From contig NVRM01000007.1 of NCBI GenBank assembly GCA_002400885.1, positions 1-50,727 of the forward strand: a stretch of 50,727 nucleotides of DNA. The letters are read 5' to 3'. Below the pieces are notes generated by a model. It worked only from the letters and a program-made list of their open reading frames with translations, was not told the DNA's origin and searched no databases. A program made the translations under genes and the position numbers. Positions within the stretch are counted from its first letter, which is position 1. Each line of letters opens with the position of its first letter. This DNA is from Flavobacteriaceae bacterium (GTDB lineage: Bacteria > Bacteroidota > Bacteroidia > Flavobacteriales > Flavobacteriaceae). Positions 36,747 to 44,836 of the stretch are shown piece by piece.

Positions 36747-37862
36747 ATGAGTATTATTAAACTTCACGATAAATATTTTAAACAGTACATTTCAGAGGAC
36801 AAGATCCAAGCTGTTGTAAAAAAAATGGCCCATGACATAGGGAGAGAATACCAGAACGAAACACCTATCTTTATAGGGATTTTAAATGGTTGCTTTATGT
36901 ATATGGCAGATTTCATTCGTGAATACCCCGGGAACTGTGAAGTTTCGTTTGTAAAACTAGCCTCATATACGGGTACCTCTTCCACTGGTGCTGTGAAGCA
37001 ATTAGTAGGAGTAAATCAAGATTTAGAAGGACGCATCGTCGTTATCTTAGAAGACATTATAGATACTGGGAATACCCTAGAAGAAATCTATAAAATATTT
37101 AGTGACAAAAAAGTAAAACAATTAAAAATTGCCACCTTATTCTTCAAACCGGATGTATTTAGAAAGGAATTACCGATAGACCACATTGGGATGTCAATTC
37201 CAGATAAATTCATCGTTGGTTATGGATTGGACTACGACAATCTAGGAAGAAATTTTGCGGCAATTTACCAACTAACAACAAAGCCTAAAATGAAAAACAT
37301 TGTATTATTTGGTCCTCCAGGAGTTGGAAAGGGAACTCAGGCGGCCATATTAAAAGCAAAGTATAACCTTGTCCATATATCGACAGGTGATATTTTCCGC
37401 GACCACATTAAACGACAGACCGAACTAGGAAAACTAGCACAATCTTTTATGGATTATGGTAATTTTGTACCAGACAACGTAACGATCGACATGCTACAAA
37501 CGGAAATCGAAAAAAGTCCAGATGCAAATGGATTTATTTTTGATGGTTTCCCAAGAACCCCTACCCAAGCAGTAGCTTTAGATAAATACTTAACGGACAA
37601 AGGAGAACACTTAAGCGGAATGGTAGCTTTAGAAGTACCAGAAGAAACGCTTGTAACACGTATTTTAGAGCGTGGAAAAACAAGTGGAAGACCTGATGAC
37701 CAAGACGAAGCAAAAATCAGACACCGTTTCCATGAATATCACACAAAAACAGAAATGTTAAAAGATTTCTATTCAGAACAACATAAATACTTTGGTATTA
37801 ATGGTGTAGGACTTGTAACTGATATTACAGCAAGACTGAGCGAGGTTATTGACAATCTTTAG
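36747..37862 (+). CDS. adk: Hypoxanthine phosphoribosyltransferase fused to adenylate kinase
   Basis: 371 residues in two enzymes. Residues 1-178: HPRT, with the PRPP-binding loop VVILEDIIDTGNT (about 98-110) and KFIVGYGLDYDNLGRN near the end; it salvages hypoxanthine or guanine to the nucleotide. Residues 182-371: adenylate kinase, P-loop GPPGVGKGTQ (189-198), FDGFPRTPTQA, and LERGKTSGRPDDQ; the lid is the short form without zinc cysteines. The reading frame is continuous with no stop between them. An ATG at 37290 opens the kinase part, so a shorter product by internal start is possible. The fusion is usual in this family of bacteria. The kinase part supplies ADP from AMP and ATP. Confidence 0.95.
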   Translation: MSIIKLHDKYFKQYISEDKIQAVVKKMAHDIGREYQNETPIFIGILNGCFMYMADFIREYPGNCEVSFVKLASYTGTSSTGAVKQLVGVNQDLEGRIVVILEDIIDTGNTLEEIYKIFSDKKVKQLKIATLFFKPDVFRKELPIDHIGMSIPDKFIVGYGLDYDNLGRNFAAIYQLTTKPKMKNIVLFGPPGVGKGTQAAILKAKYNLVHISTGDIFRDHIKRQTELGKLAQSFMDYGNFVPDNVTIDMLQTEIEKSPDANGFIFDGFPRTPTQAVALDKYLTDKGEHLSGMVALEVPEETLVTRILERGKTSGRPDDQDEAKIRHRFHEYHTKTEMLKDFYSEQHKYFGINGVGLVTDITARLSEVIDNL

Positions 37863-37880
37863 TTCTAAATCACATAATAT

Positions 37881-37925
37881 AAACTGTTTAATTGTACCTT
37901 TGTGCGATTAAACAGTTTTTTTTAA
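37881..37925 (+). terminator. Terminator of hpt-adk
   Basis: AAACTGTTTAAT pairs with ATTAAACAGTTT around a 14-base loop, followed by a T run. The loop includes the -7 element of obgE. Confidence 0.85.
37895..37902 (+). promoter_or_regulatory. -7 promoter element of obgE, inside the terminator loop
   Basis: TACCTTTG, 33 bases before the obgE ATG, within the loop of the hpt-adk terminator. The promoter is read as DNA and the hairpin forms only in RNA, so both can work. Confidence 0.6.
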
Positions 37926-37935
37926 TTTTAAGACA

Positions 37936-38928
37936 ATGACAGAAGGGAATTTTGTAGACTATATAAAAATACACGCATCTTCAGGACATGGAGGGCAAGG
38001 ATCAATGCACTTACACCGTGAGAAGTACATCGATAAAGGTGGACCAGATGGAGGAGATGGTGGTAGAGGTGGACATATTATTGTACGTGCCGAACCTAAT
38101 TCTTGGACATTATTTAACCTGAAATTTAAACAACACTTTAAAGCTGATCCAGGTGGTTCTGGAGGTAAATCTGAAAGTACAGGTAAACAAGGTAGCGATA
38201 TCTATATAGATGTACCTTTAGGAACTATTATCCGTGATGGAGATACGTTGGAAGTGATTTTTGAAATCACTAAAGAAAATTCAGAACAAATATTGTTACC
38301 TGGAGGAAAAGGAGGAAGAGGAAACGCTCACTTTAAATCACCTACAAATCAAACACCTAGGTACTCACAACCAGGAATTGAGGGACAAGAAGGGTGGTTT
38401 CAATTGGAATTAAAAGTATTAGCCGATGTAGGGTTGGTAGGATTTCCTAATGCAGGAAAATCTACTTTATTATCCGTACTAACTTCTGCAAAACCAAAAA
38501 TTGGTGATTATCCATTTACAACTTTAAAACCTAATTTAGGAATTGTAGAATACCGTGGATACAAGTCATTTATAATGGCCGATATCCCAGGTATTATAGA
38601 AGGAGCTGCTGAAGGAAAAGGCTTAGGTCATTACTTCTTAAGACATATAGAACGTAACTCTACCCTACTCTTTTTAATCCCTGCAGATAGCATGGATATC
38701 ATAAAAGAGTACAATATATTATTGAACGAACTTAAACAGCACAATCCAGAATTAATGGACAAGCAACGTTTATTAGCCATTTCTAAATGTGATTTATTAG
38801 ATGATGAATTACAAGAAGAAATAGCCAAAGAATTACCAGAAGGTATTGATACTATTTTTATCTCTTCAGCAATCAACAAAGGATTGGTGGAATTGAAAGA
38901 TAAATTATGGGCAACCTTAAATGATTAA
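37936..38928 (+). CDS. obgE: GTPase ObgE/CgtA
   Basis: 330 residues. N-terminal glycine-rich Obg fold ([25 protein letters not shown]-type runs, about 10-155), then the GTPase domain with G1 GFPNAGKST (about 172-180), G2 region [12 protein letters not shown]3 DIPGIIEGA, and G4 SKCDL. It is essential for 50S ribosome assembly. There is no C-terminal OCT domain, as usual outside Firmicutes. Its stop codon overlaps, by the shared TTAA, the stop of the convergent lipoprotein gene. Confidence 0.96.
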   Translation: MTEGNFVDYIKIHASSGHGGQGSMHLHREKYIDKGGPDGGDGGRGGHIIVRAEPNSWTLFNLKFKQHFKADPGGSGGKSESTGKQGSDIYIDVPLGTIIRDGDTLEVIFEITKENSEQILLPGGKGGRGNAHFKSPTNQTPRYSQPGIEGQEGWFQLELKVLADVGLVGFPNAGKSTLLSVLTSAKPKIGDYPFTTLKPNLGIVEYRGYKSFIMADIPGIIEGAAEGKGLGHYFLRHIERNSTLLFLIPADSMDIIKEYNILLNELKQHNPELMDKQRLLAISKCDLLDDELQEEIAKELPEGIDTIFISSAINKGLVELKDKLWATLND

Positions 38929-39398
38929 TTCTTTATAATTACAGGGAGTGTAAAAGTACTGGAAACAGGAATTGCACGCTTAATAGCAGGTTGAATTAAA
39001 GGTATACTATCCGCACATTGCAATAGCATACGTTTAATTTGACCTAATTTTTTGGCGTTTTTTGAAGCCAAAGGTAACAAGACCACCTCCCCCTTTTTAG
39101 AGATATGCAACTGGATGATTATTGTATCGTTCAAATCTTGAGAAGAAGAATAGTGAAAACCTGCAACACAATCTCTAATGTAATTCATCAGAATTTCCTG
39201 GGAACATTTCCATTGGGCTTCTTTAGAAGTACAAGTACTACAAACTGCATACATAGGATAGAAATCCACTTGTTTTAAATCAATGATTGTATCAAGTACT
39301 CTCGCATCAGAGATCGTTCTCGCTTGCTTATCATCGAAGTTATTACAGCTCCAAATACTACATAAAAAAAGGATAGATAAAAGGATTTTCTTTGGCAT
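38925..39398 (-). CDS. Lipoprotein with TonB-C-like domain
   Basis: 157 residues. Signal segment and lipobox LCSIWSC with Cys near residue 18. The body resembles the TonB C-terminal type seen in this window's peptidase fusion: a '[19 protein letters not shown]' opening in place of the fusion's 'YPGCEDAENSKQC', then beta strand [19 protein letters not shown], and an end [11 protein letters not shown] comparable to KYSLPIALRVE. So a stand-alone TonB-C-like domain anchored as a lipoprotein; partner unknown. It lies 76 bases after the AraC-like gene and its stop overlaps that of obgE. Confidence 0.7.
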   Translation of the reverse strand: MPKKILLSILFLCSIWSCNNFDDKQARTISDARVLDTIIDLKQVDFYPMYAVCSTCTSKEAQWKCSQEILMNYIRDCVAGFHYSSSQDLNDTIIIQLHISKKGEVVLLPLASKNAKKLGQIKRMLLQCADSIPLIQPAIKRAIPVSSTFTLPVIIKN

Positions 39399-39474
39399 GC
39401 ATATTAATTTTCTATGTGAAAATACAACAAATAAAGCGAACGCTCAAGAAAAGCAAAACGAACTCATTAAATAA

Positions 39475-40332
39475 CTATACACCTGTGTTTTCCATTTTAG
39501 AAATATACATTGCAGGGGGCTCTCCAACTTTTTTACAAAAAGCCTTGGTAAAAGATTCTCTGGTTTTAAAACCGGCCTCCTCCGCCAATGCCTTACAGGT
39601 ATAATGAGACAACATAGGATTTAATTTTAATTGTTCAATGATATAACAAATACGTAAATCATTCAAATAAGCACTAAAATTAACACCTTTGCAATGGTTC
39701 ACTACTTTGGATAAGTAGGTAGAGTTTGTATGGAGTTTTTGAGCCAATGAAGTTAAGGTCATCGATTTTTCTAAAAACCCTTGTTCTTTCTCGAACTTCG
39801 TCAATAAAAAAGAAAGTATCTCCATTGTTTCATCAGAGATATGAACGCAACTTTTAGTGTTTTCTTGGACTAATTTCACCTTTCCCTTCCTTGCAATACT
39901 CAAAGAAGTTTTTTTAAAAAAAAGGATCTTTTTTCGAAATATAAACCAACTAAAAAGCACCGATAGTAGTAAGAAAAACAGGAAGGTGTTTCTCGTTTTT
40001 TGTTTCTCTAGCAGTATTACTTCATCCTCTATTTCCAGCAACAATAACTCTAAATCATCAAAATTTGACCTTTCAAAAACTAAACTACCTGATTGCGTTT
40101 TCTGTAATTTGGAAACCAATGAGTCATACTTAAACTTTAACGGACCATGTAAAACACGGCCTGACTTCGAAATAGAATCATGAAAAAACATACTAGCCAT
40201 CCCCTCCCCCATATTCCACCTCACGTCTAATGGGATAATAATTCTATGCGCTCTTGCAAACATCTCTGAACTCAATGTCAAAGTGAAACAAATAAGCACA
40301 AGAAAAAGACTCTTATTAAGATAGTGTGTCAA
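39475..40332 (-). CDS. Membrane-anchored AraC-type regulator
   Basis: 285 residues. A signal-like segment (about 7-22), an extracytoplasmic part of roughly 85 residues, a membrane helix (about 114-131, FLFFLLLSVLFSWFIF), and a cytoplasmic AraC helix-turn-helix (about 180-280: LTSLAQKLHTNSTYLSKVVNHCKG, then CKALAEEAGFKTRESFTKAFCKKVGEPPAMYI). This layout resembles the Bacteroidota regulators that bear a TPR sensor region before the helix, but here that sensor region is very short and has no TPR; it may use a partner. The next upstream gene, transcribed the same way, is a TPR protein with a signal peptide, 200 bases away. Function unknown. Confidence 0.85.
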   Translation of the reverse strand: MTHYLNKSLFLVLICFTLTLSSEMFARAHRIIIPLDVRWNMGEGMASMFFHDSISKSGRVLHGPLKFKYDSLVSKLQKTQSGSLVFERSNFDDLELLLLEIEDEVILLEKQKTRNTFLFFLLLSVLFSWFIFRKKILFFKKTSLSIARKGKVKLVQENTKSCVHISDETMEILSFLLTKFEKEQGFLEKSMTLTSLAQKLHTNSTYLSKVVNHCKGVNFSAYLNDLRICYIIEQLKLNPMLSHYTCKALAEEAGFKTRESFTKAFCKKVGEPPAMYISKMENTGV

Positions 40333-40406
40333 GAAATATATGATTTGAATTAAGTGTTGAATCTTTTAAACAACATTAACAATAGACCGCCCACTATTAA
40401 CCGTTG

Positions 40407-40414
40407 CAAATATA
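40407..40414 (-). promoter_or_regulatory. -7 promoter element of the AraC-type gene
   Basis: TATATTTG on the minus strand, 74 bases before the start codon. Confidence 0.6.
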
Positions 40415-40532
40415 CACTCATTCTTTTGATTTTACGCATACCGTTATTTATTGAATTAGGAAAACCAACTCAAGGTGATTTCATTATCGTTATAACAGTC
40501 CTCCTCCACTCAGAACACAAGACATCTTTCTT

Positions 40533-41771
40533 TTAAATTTCCCCTTTTAAAAATAGTGTTTTTCTTATTATTTTTATGCGTTGTTTCGCATATTTAGTAA
40601 GCACTAAATCTTTACTTTCGAACCTTTCTATATATTTCACGTACAAATCAAAGGCTATTTTTTTATCCTTATAATAGGCCTCTGATGTTACTGCCCATTG
40701 GAATAAACCCTTATAAAACCGTGTTCCACTTTGATAGGACTTCTTAAAATATAGGATTGCTTCCTTCAATTTTCCTTCTTCCTGATAAATGGTAGCATAC
40801 AAAAATTGAGGAGCACTAAAATCCGGTTCCGCACCAAACAAGGCAATCATTAATATAAGCTTCGCCTGTTTAGGGTTTTTATTTTTGTGATATATATTTG
40901 CCAGTTTAAATGCATAGTCCATACTTGTCTTGTCCATACGAACAGCTTTCCCATAATACACCTGTGCACTGTCTAATTGGTTCATTTTTTCAAAACAAGC
41001 CCCTTTTAAACTACTAACGGTAGCATTTGAAAAACGCAGACTGTCCAGCATATTACAATACCGAATGCTCTCCTTATACCTTTTATGTTTGTACAAAAAG
41101 GAGGCCTTCATTTGTAAAAAATTTAAATGTGTTCTATTTAACGCTAGGCCTTTATCTATGAAAAGTTCTGTAGAATCTTTAAAACGTAAAAGCTTGTAAA
41201 ATTTAGCGAGTTCAAAAATACTTGAAATATGTGCTGAGTCTTTTTTAAAGGTTTCTAAAAACAATTCTCCCGAAGCATAAAAACGGCCTTGTTTCTTGAA
41301 TATTTTTGCTAAACGATACGAATAATACGGGTTTGACGGATCATTTTTAATCAGATATTGATACAGTTTAACAGCCTGTTTCTTTTTACGCGTACTGCTA
41401 TATAGTCGCGCCAACCGGCTTGCGACCATAAGGTTAGAAGAATCCTTTACAAACACCCCTTCGTACAAATTAATGGCTTCTTTAGCCATACCGGCTGCAT
41501 GATAACTTTGTGCTAATTTTAATTGGATAGCATCTATCGATCCTAATTCTAACGCTTTTTTATAATTGTAAATAGCCTTGTTATAATATCCAATTTGATG
41601 GTAAATCGCTGCTTTTTCCGTAAAACCCTTAAGTATAGGATGTTCATTTGCATTCAACTCCAATAAACGTGTTTTGTAATTACCTTGTTGATTTCCTTCA
41701 TAAATCTCAAGATCCTGGGACCAGGTATTTACACAACAGAAAATAAAAAAACAATAAAATATCTTTCTCAT
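40533..41771 (-). CDS. Secreted TPR protein
   Basis: 412 residues with a signal peptide (KIFYCFFIFCCVNTWSQ). Nearly the whole mature chain is TPR helices: YHQIGYYNKAIYNYKKALELGS, LAQSYHAAGMAKEAINLYEGVF, RLARLYSSTRKKKQAVKLYQYLI, YRLAKIFKKQGRFYASGELFLETF and more, about nine to ten repeats. No enzyme domain. Periplasmic TPR proteins usually act as scaffolds. It lies between the AraC-type gene and the peptidase-TonB fusion, from which it is separated by a strong terminator, so it has its own promoter, not clearly seen. Confidence 0.85.
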   Translation of the reverse strand: MRKIFYCFFIFCCVNTWSQDLEIYEGNQQGNYKTRLLELNANEHPILKGFTEKAAIYHQIGYYNKAIYNYKKALELGSIDAIQLKLAQSYHAAGMAKEAINLYEGVFVKDSSNLMVASRLARLYSSTRKKKQAVKLYQYLIKNDPSNPYYSYRLAKIFKKQGRFYASGELFLETFKKDSAHISSIFELAKFYKLLRFKDSTELFIDKGLALNRTHLNFLQMKASFLYKHKRYKESIRYCNMLDSLRFSNATVSSLKGACFEKMNQLDSAQVYYGKAVRMDKTSMDYAFKLANIYHKNKNPKQAKLILMIALFGAEPDFSAPQFLYATIYQEEGKLKEAILYFKKSYQSGTRFYKGLFQWAVTSEAYYKDKKIAFDLYVKYIERFESKDLVLTKYAKQRIKIIRKTLFLKGEI

Positions 41772-41791
41772 AATTTTTTCAATTAATCCTC

Positions 41792-41838
41792 CAAAAAAAA
41801 ACCCAAAATCAATGCTACTTATTTAGATTGATTTTGGG
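41792..41838 (-). terminator. Intrinsic terminator of the BlaR1-like gene
   Basis: CCCAAAATCAAT pairs with ATTGATTTTGGG around a 13-base loop; nine T follow on the minus strand. Confidence 0.92.
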
Positions 41839-41846
41839 AGAAACAG

Positions 41847-43367
41847 TTATTCTACTCTCAATGCTATAGGTAAAGAGTATTTCAAACCTACAGGTTTTCC
41901 GTCATGGAATGCAGGTGCCATTTTTGGAAGTGCATTAATAACCCTTATAGCCTCTTCTTGTAACTTTTTATGAGGTGCTCTGGAACGTACAGTCCCAACA
42001 TTCCCTTCTTTGTCTATAGAAAACATGACAAAAATACGCTTCACACCAGGGTCTATTCCTAAGCCTTTAGTTATATCTCTATTAAAATTTTGTTTTACAA
42101 AAGCATCGATCTTTTCTGATAGGCATTGCTTTGAGTTTTCCGCATCTTCACAGCCAGGATATATAGGAGCTTGATCTATTGTAGCAAAAGGAAGGTAGTC
42201 CTTTGTTTTTTCTTCCATTTCTTCTCTTTTTCGCTGTAGCCTTCCTGGACTTAACTCCCTAGATACATTGTTTTTATTTACATAAAAATGCCATACACGT
42301 TTCCCTTCTGGACTTAATTTAAAAGTTACTTCTCTTCCTTCTATTGGAGAGCCACCCTCTTTCCATTTTTCCATAGTTTTAAGTTCCTTTTTTGTCATGT
42401 CTTTTTCAGGAATTATTTCCCCATTAAAAACATTTCCAATGAAAATATGAAAATCACCACTTGAAATAAGTTTCCCTTGATTTTCTTGAGCCTCATTTAC
42501 GATATTTTGAACATCTACTTCCTTCTCACAAGAAGTATAAATAAGCATACTCAACAACACAGGAACTAGTAATAAATACTTTAATTGTTTCATTTTTTTT
42601 GATTTGTTTTTTGTAATCATCATGATGCGTTTTTTTAATAATGAATGTTTGTAAAACTGATTGACAAACGAAATGTTTTCTACGTTAAATGTATGGGCTA
42701 ATAGATTGTTAAAATATTGTTGCTTATTGGTGTTTTTGAGTACTTCTGCATCAGAGAGGTATTCATGTACCGTGGTAATCCTATGCTGATACACATAAAT
42801 TAGCGGATTAAACCACATGGCGATCTTCAATATTTCAAAGAACAACAGATCTAAGGTGTGTAGTTGTTTACTATGTACCAACTCATGTTTAACAACTTGC
42901 AATTGTTCCTCTTTCATCAGTTTTTGATGAATAAAAATATAGCTAAAAAACGAAAATGCAGACTCCTTGCCTTGTAGTAAAACCAAACTATAATTTTGCA
43001 TTTTTACGATTTTACTTTGCTGTAATAAACGTATGATTCGGAATAATTTTATACAAAAAACCAACGTACATACCACGACCCCCGCATAAAACAGAAACCC
43101 AAAATAATTTATAGATTGGTATATTTCCGTAGCTTCTATAGTACTTTGAGGATCCAACATCACCGTTGGAAATTGATAAACAACATCCTTAGGCACTACA
43201 TACTTTAAACTAGACAGTTGAATGAATGGAATAAAAAACGAAAGGAATGGAGTCCCTATTAAATACCATCTATTGTACTTAAAAAAAGTTTCCTTCTGCA
43301 AAAACAAATCATAAACCCCTAAAAACAATACTTGTATAAAAACGACTTGTAGTATATAATTAATCAT
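41847..43367 (-). CDS. BlaR1-like M56 membrane peptidase fused to a TonB-C domain
   Basis: 506 residues. Four membrane helices in the first 270 residues (about 5-20, 36-50, 88-108, 265-280) frame a cytoplasmic zinc peptidase of family M56 with HELVH at 161-165 and FNPLIYVYQHRI...HEYLSDAEVL. After the last helix comes an extracytoplasmic stretch and a TonB C-terminal domain (about 395-506, TIDQAPIYPGCEDAENSKQC ... LPIALRVE). BlaR1 and MecR1 detect beta-lactams with a penicillin-binding sensor; here the sensor place is held by the TonB-C domain, so the signal is unknown. It lies 56 bases after the BlaI-like gene. Confidence 0.9.
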   Translation of the reverse strand: MINYILQVVFIQVLFLGVYDLFLQKETFFKYNRWYLIGTPFLSFFIPFIQLSSLKYVVPKDVVYQFPTVMLDPQSTIEATEIYQSINYFGFLFYAGVVVCTLVFCIKLFRIIRLLQQSKIVKMQNYSLVLLQGKESAFSFFSYIFIHQKLMKEEQLQVVKHELVHSKQLHTLDLLFFEILKIAMWFNPLIYVYQHRITTVHEYLSDAEVLKNTNKQQYFNNLLAHTFNVENISFVNQFYKHSLLKKRIMMITKNKSKKMKQLKYLLLVPVLLSMLIYTSCEKEVDVQNIVNEAQENQGKLISSGDFHIFIGNVFNGEIIPEKDMTKKELKTMEKWKEGGSPIEGREVTFKLSPEGKRVWHFYVNKNNVSRELSPGRLQRKREEMEEKTKDYLPFATIDQAPIYPGCEDAENSKQCLSEKIDAFVKQNFNRDITKGLGIDPGVKRIFVMFSIDKEGNVGTVRSRAPHKKLQEEAIRVINALPKMAPAFHDGKPVGLKYSLPIALRVE

Positions 43368-43423
43368 AATTCAATGTTTTGTGTAATAGTTATCCTTCAC
43401 TAAAGGAATGCTGCTTTTAAACG

Positions 43424-43801
43424 TTATTCTACCTTCTTTTCATCCCCTATCATCCTTAAAATATCATCTAGTTCTGACATATCCATGTTGTTTTTCTTAA
43501 CAAAGAAGGAAACCATACTTTTAAATGAGCCATCAAAATAGCCATCCACTAGTTTATGTAACGATTGGTTACTATAAGATTCTTTTTCTACCAAAGGATG
43601 GTATACATAGCCTCTACCCTTCGCTGTATGCCCAACAAAATTTTTTGTTTCCAAAATTCTAATGATAGTAGATACCGTATTATATGCTGGCTTTGGCGCT
43701 GGTAATTCGGCAATAATTTCTTTTACAGAAGCCGACTTCAACTCCCACAATACCTGCATAAATTGCTCTTCCGCCTTTGTTAATTGTTTACTGTTTTTCA
43801 T
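43424..43801 (-). CDS. BlaI/MecI/CopY-family repressor
   Basis: 125 residues. Winged helix-turn-helix in KQLTKAEEQFMQVLWELKSASVKEIIAELPAPKPAYNTVSTIIRILETKNFVGHTAKGRGYVYHPLV, followed by the helical dimerisation tail SLHKLVDGYFDGSF...ISELDDIL-like MDMSELDDILRM. In this family the partner peptidase cleaves the repressor to free the operator. The partner gene follows, and the 40-bp palindrome in front of the gene overlaps its -7 element, which fits autorepression. A metal ligand pattern of CopY is not present. Confidence 0.93.
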   Translation of the reverse strand: MKNSKQLTKAEEQFMQVLWELKSASVKEIIAELPAPKPAYNTVSTIIRILETKNFVGHTAKGRGYVYHPLVEKESYSNQSLHKLVDGYFDGSFKSMVSFFVKKNNMDMSELDDILRMIGDEKKVE

Positions 43802-43823
43802 AATAAGCTGTTTTTCAACACTA

Positions 43824-43831
43824 CAAATATA
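43824..43831 (-). promoter_or_regulatory. -7 promoter element of the BlaI-like gene
   Basis: TATATTTG on the minus strand, 22 bases before the ATG, overlapping the palindrome by four bases. Confidence 0.7.
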
Positions 43832-43867
43832 ACTAAAAGATTAGTTTAAACTAATCTTTTAGTTATA
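43828..43867. promoter_or_regulatory. 40-bp perfect palindromic operator (BlaI-type)
   Basis: Forty bases of perfect twofold symmetry centred on TTTAAA. It holds two dyads, ACTAA-AAGA-TTAGT and ACTAA-TCTT-TTAGT, each of the size bound by one BlaI dimer. It lies between the divergent blaI-like and DUF456 genes and overlaps the -7 element of the former. Confidence 0.85.
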
Positions 43868-43945
43868 AATATATTTAAACTGTATTGCACACCTTAAATA
43901 TTTGTACGATTTTTGACCTAAATTCAGCATATAAAAAGACAGTTC

Positions 43946-44449
43946 ATGGATATAATTTTAGCAGTTTTAGGATTAATATTTGCATTTGTAGGCATTATCG
44001 GTGCTTTTTTACCCGTACTTCCAGGTCCAATAACTGGATGGGTTGGACTATTATTATTGCACTTAACGGACACCGTTCCTATGAACTGGCTGTTTTTAGG
44101 CATCACACTAGCCGTTGCCATTCTTATTTGGATATTGGATTATATGATTCCTGCCATGGGAACTAAAAAATTTGGAGGCAGTAAATACGGTGTTATAGGA
44201 ACCACGGTTGGATTAATTGTAGGACTGTTCTCTCCGATCCCTTTTGGTTTTCTAATCGGGGCTTTTGTAGGTGCCTTTGTAGGCGAAATGATCTATGATC
44301 GCAATGATAAAAAACGCGCCACCAAAGCTGCATTTGGCTCTTTTCTAGGTTTTATAACCTCTGCTTTTCTGAAATTTATAGTCGCGAGTATATTCTTAGG
44401 CTTGTATGTGATGAAATTGTGGGAATATCGGGAGATTTTCGGGTTGTAA
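43946..44449 (+). CDS. DUF456 membrane protein
   Basis: 167 residues with about four to five hydrophobic segments: IILAVLGLIFAFVGIIGAFLPVLPGP, glycine-rich VIGTTVGLIVGLFSPIPFGFLIGAFVGAFVGEMIY, and a C-terminal helix. The pattern GxxLPVLPGPxxxW is the DUF456 signature. Function unknown. It is divergent from the BlaI-like gene, and the shared region carries the palindrome, so it may belong to that regulon. A -7 of AATATTTG (43899-43906) is near consensus. Confidence 0.85.
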   Translation: MDIILAVLGLIFAFVGIIGAFLPVLPGPITGWVGLLLLHLTDTVPMNWLFLGITLAVAILIWILDYMIPAMGTKKFGGSKYGVIGTTVGLIVGLFSPIPFGFLIGAFVGAFVGEMIYDRNDKKRATKAAFGSFLGFITSAFLKFIVASIFLGLYVMKLWEYREIFGL

Positions 44450-44450
44450 A

Positions 44451-44484
44451 TAGATATTAGATGTGAGATTTTAGATGTGAGATT
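44451..44484 (+). repeat. Copy of dispersed TAGATATTAGATGTGAGAT repeat
   Basis: TAGATATTAGATGTGAGATT then TTAGATGTGAGATT, beginning two bases after the DUF456 stop. Confidence 0.7.
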
Positions 44485-44554
44485 GCCAAAGTTTCGTGAG
44501 TGAGGGTACTGGATACAAGACTATTCGATTCAGCGCTTCTTGTCCACAATCCTC

Positions 44555-44661
44555 CACAAAGATACGCGTCCTAACTCCTGTCTCTTATTTCCGGAAGTAA
44601 ATAGTATAAAAGCCCTTAAAAGACCATCCCACACAAAGCTTCGTGTCTTGATTCCTGTCTT
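44555..44661. repeat. Pair of degenerate 30-base direct repeats
   Basis: CACAAAG...CTCCTGTCTC at 44555-44584 and CACAAAG...TTCCTGTCTT at 44632-44661 match at 23 of 30 positions, 77 bases apart. I see no coding or RNA role; they may be decayed copies of the same intergenic repeat family. Confidence 0.5.
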
Positions 44662-44728
44662 TAAACTCTTTTTCGTGTCTATCGGTTTCTAACGCCCGAA
44701 TCCTATCTCAAATCTAAATCTACGGCAT

Positions 44729-44831
44729 AAAAAAAGCGTCCCGGTTTTTCGGGAAGCTTTCCATTGGTTTTTTCAAACCGTGACATCTCTCGATGTCAAA
44801 CAACACAACTAAACCAAGAAATTAATCTTGG
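44729..44831 (-). ncRNA. Candidate structured small RNA, about 100 nt
   Basis: Minus-strand unit with promoter, body and terminator and no coding gene downstream. Folding by eye in transcription order: CCAAGA-TTAATT-TCTTGG; then a purine/pyrimidine linker; TGACATC-GAGA-GATGTCA; GGTTT-GAAA-AAACC; and the terminator AAAGC-CCCG loop CGGG-GCTTT with seven T. Two loops are GNRA tetraloops. It lacks the GGAAGGAAGC-type SRP core, has no tRNA-like ends, and is too short for 6S, tmRNA or RNase P. It could be the Flavo-1 RNA family or a new one; I cannot decide. Confidence 0.72.
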
Positions 44832-44836
44832 GTAGG

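Noticed and set aside
43885-44166. 93-aa plus-strand ORF in another frame over the DUF456 gene start
   Set aside because: The DUF456 frame has membrane helices and a family signature; this frame reads as Cys/His/Ser-rich text with no pattern.
44557-44564. TATCTTTG on the minus strand as a second small-RNA promoter
   Set aside because: No -33 element and no hairpin with T tract downstream; it falls in a degenerate repeat copy.
44490-44720. tRNA or rRNA fragment in the lysS upstream gap
   Set aside because: No cloverleaf, no GTTCGAATC T-loop, and no CCA end could be found.
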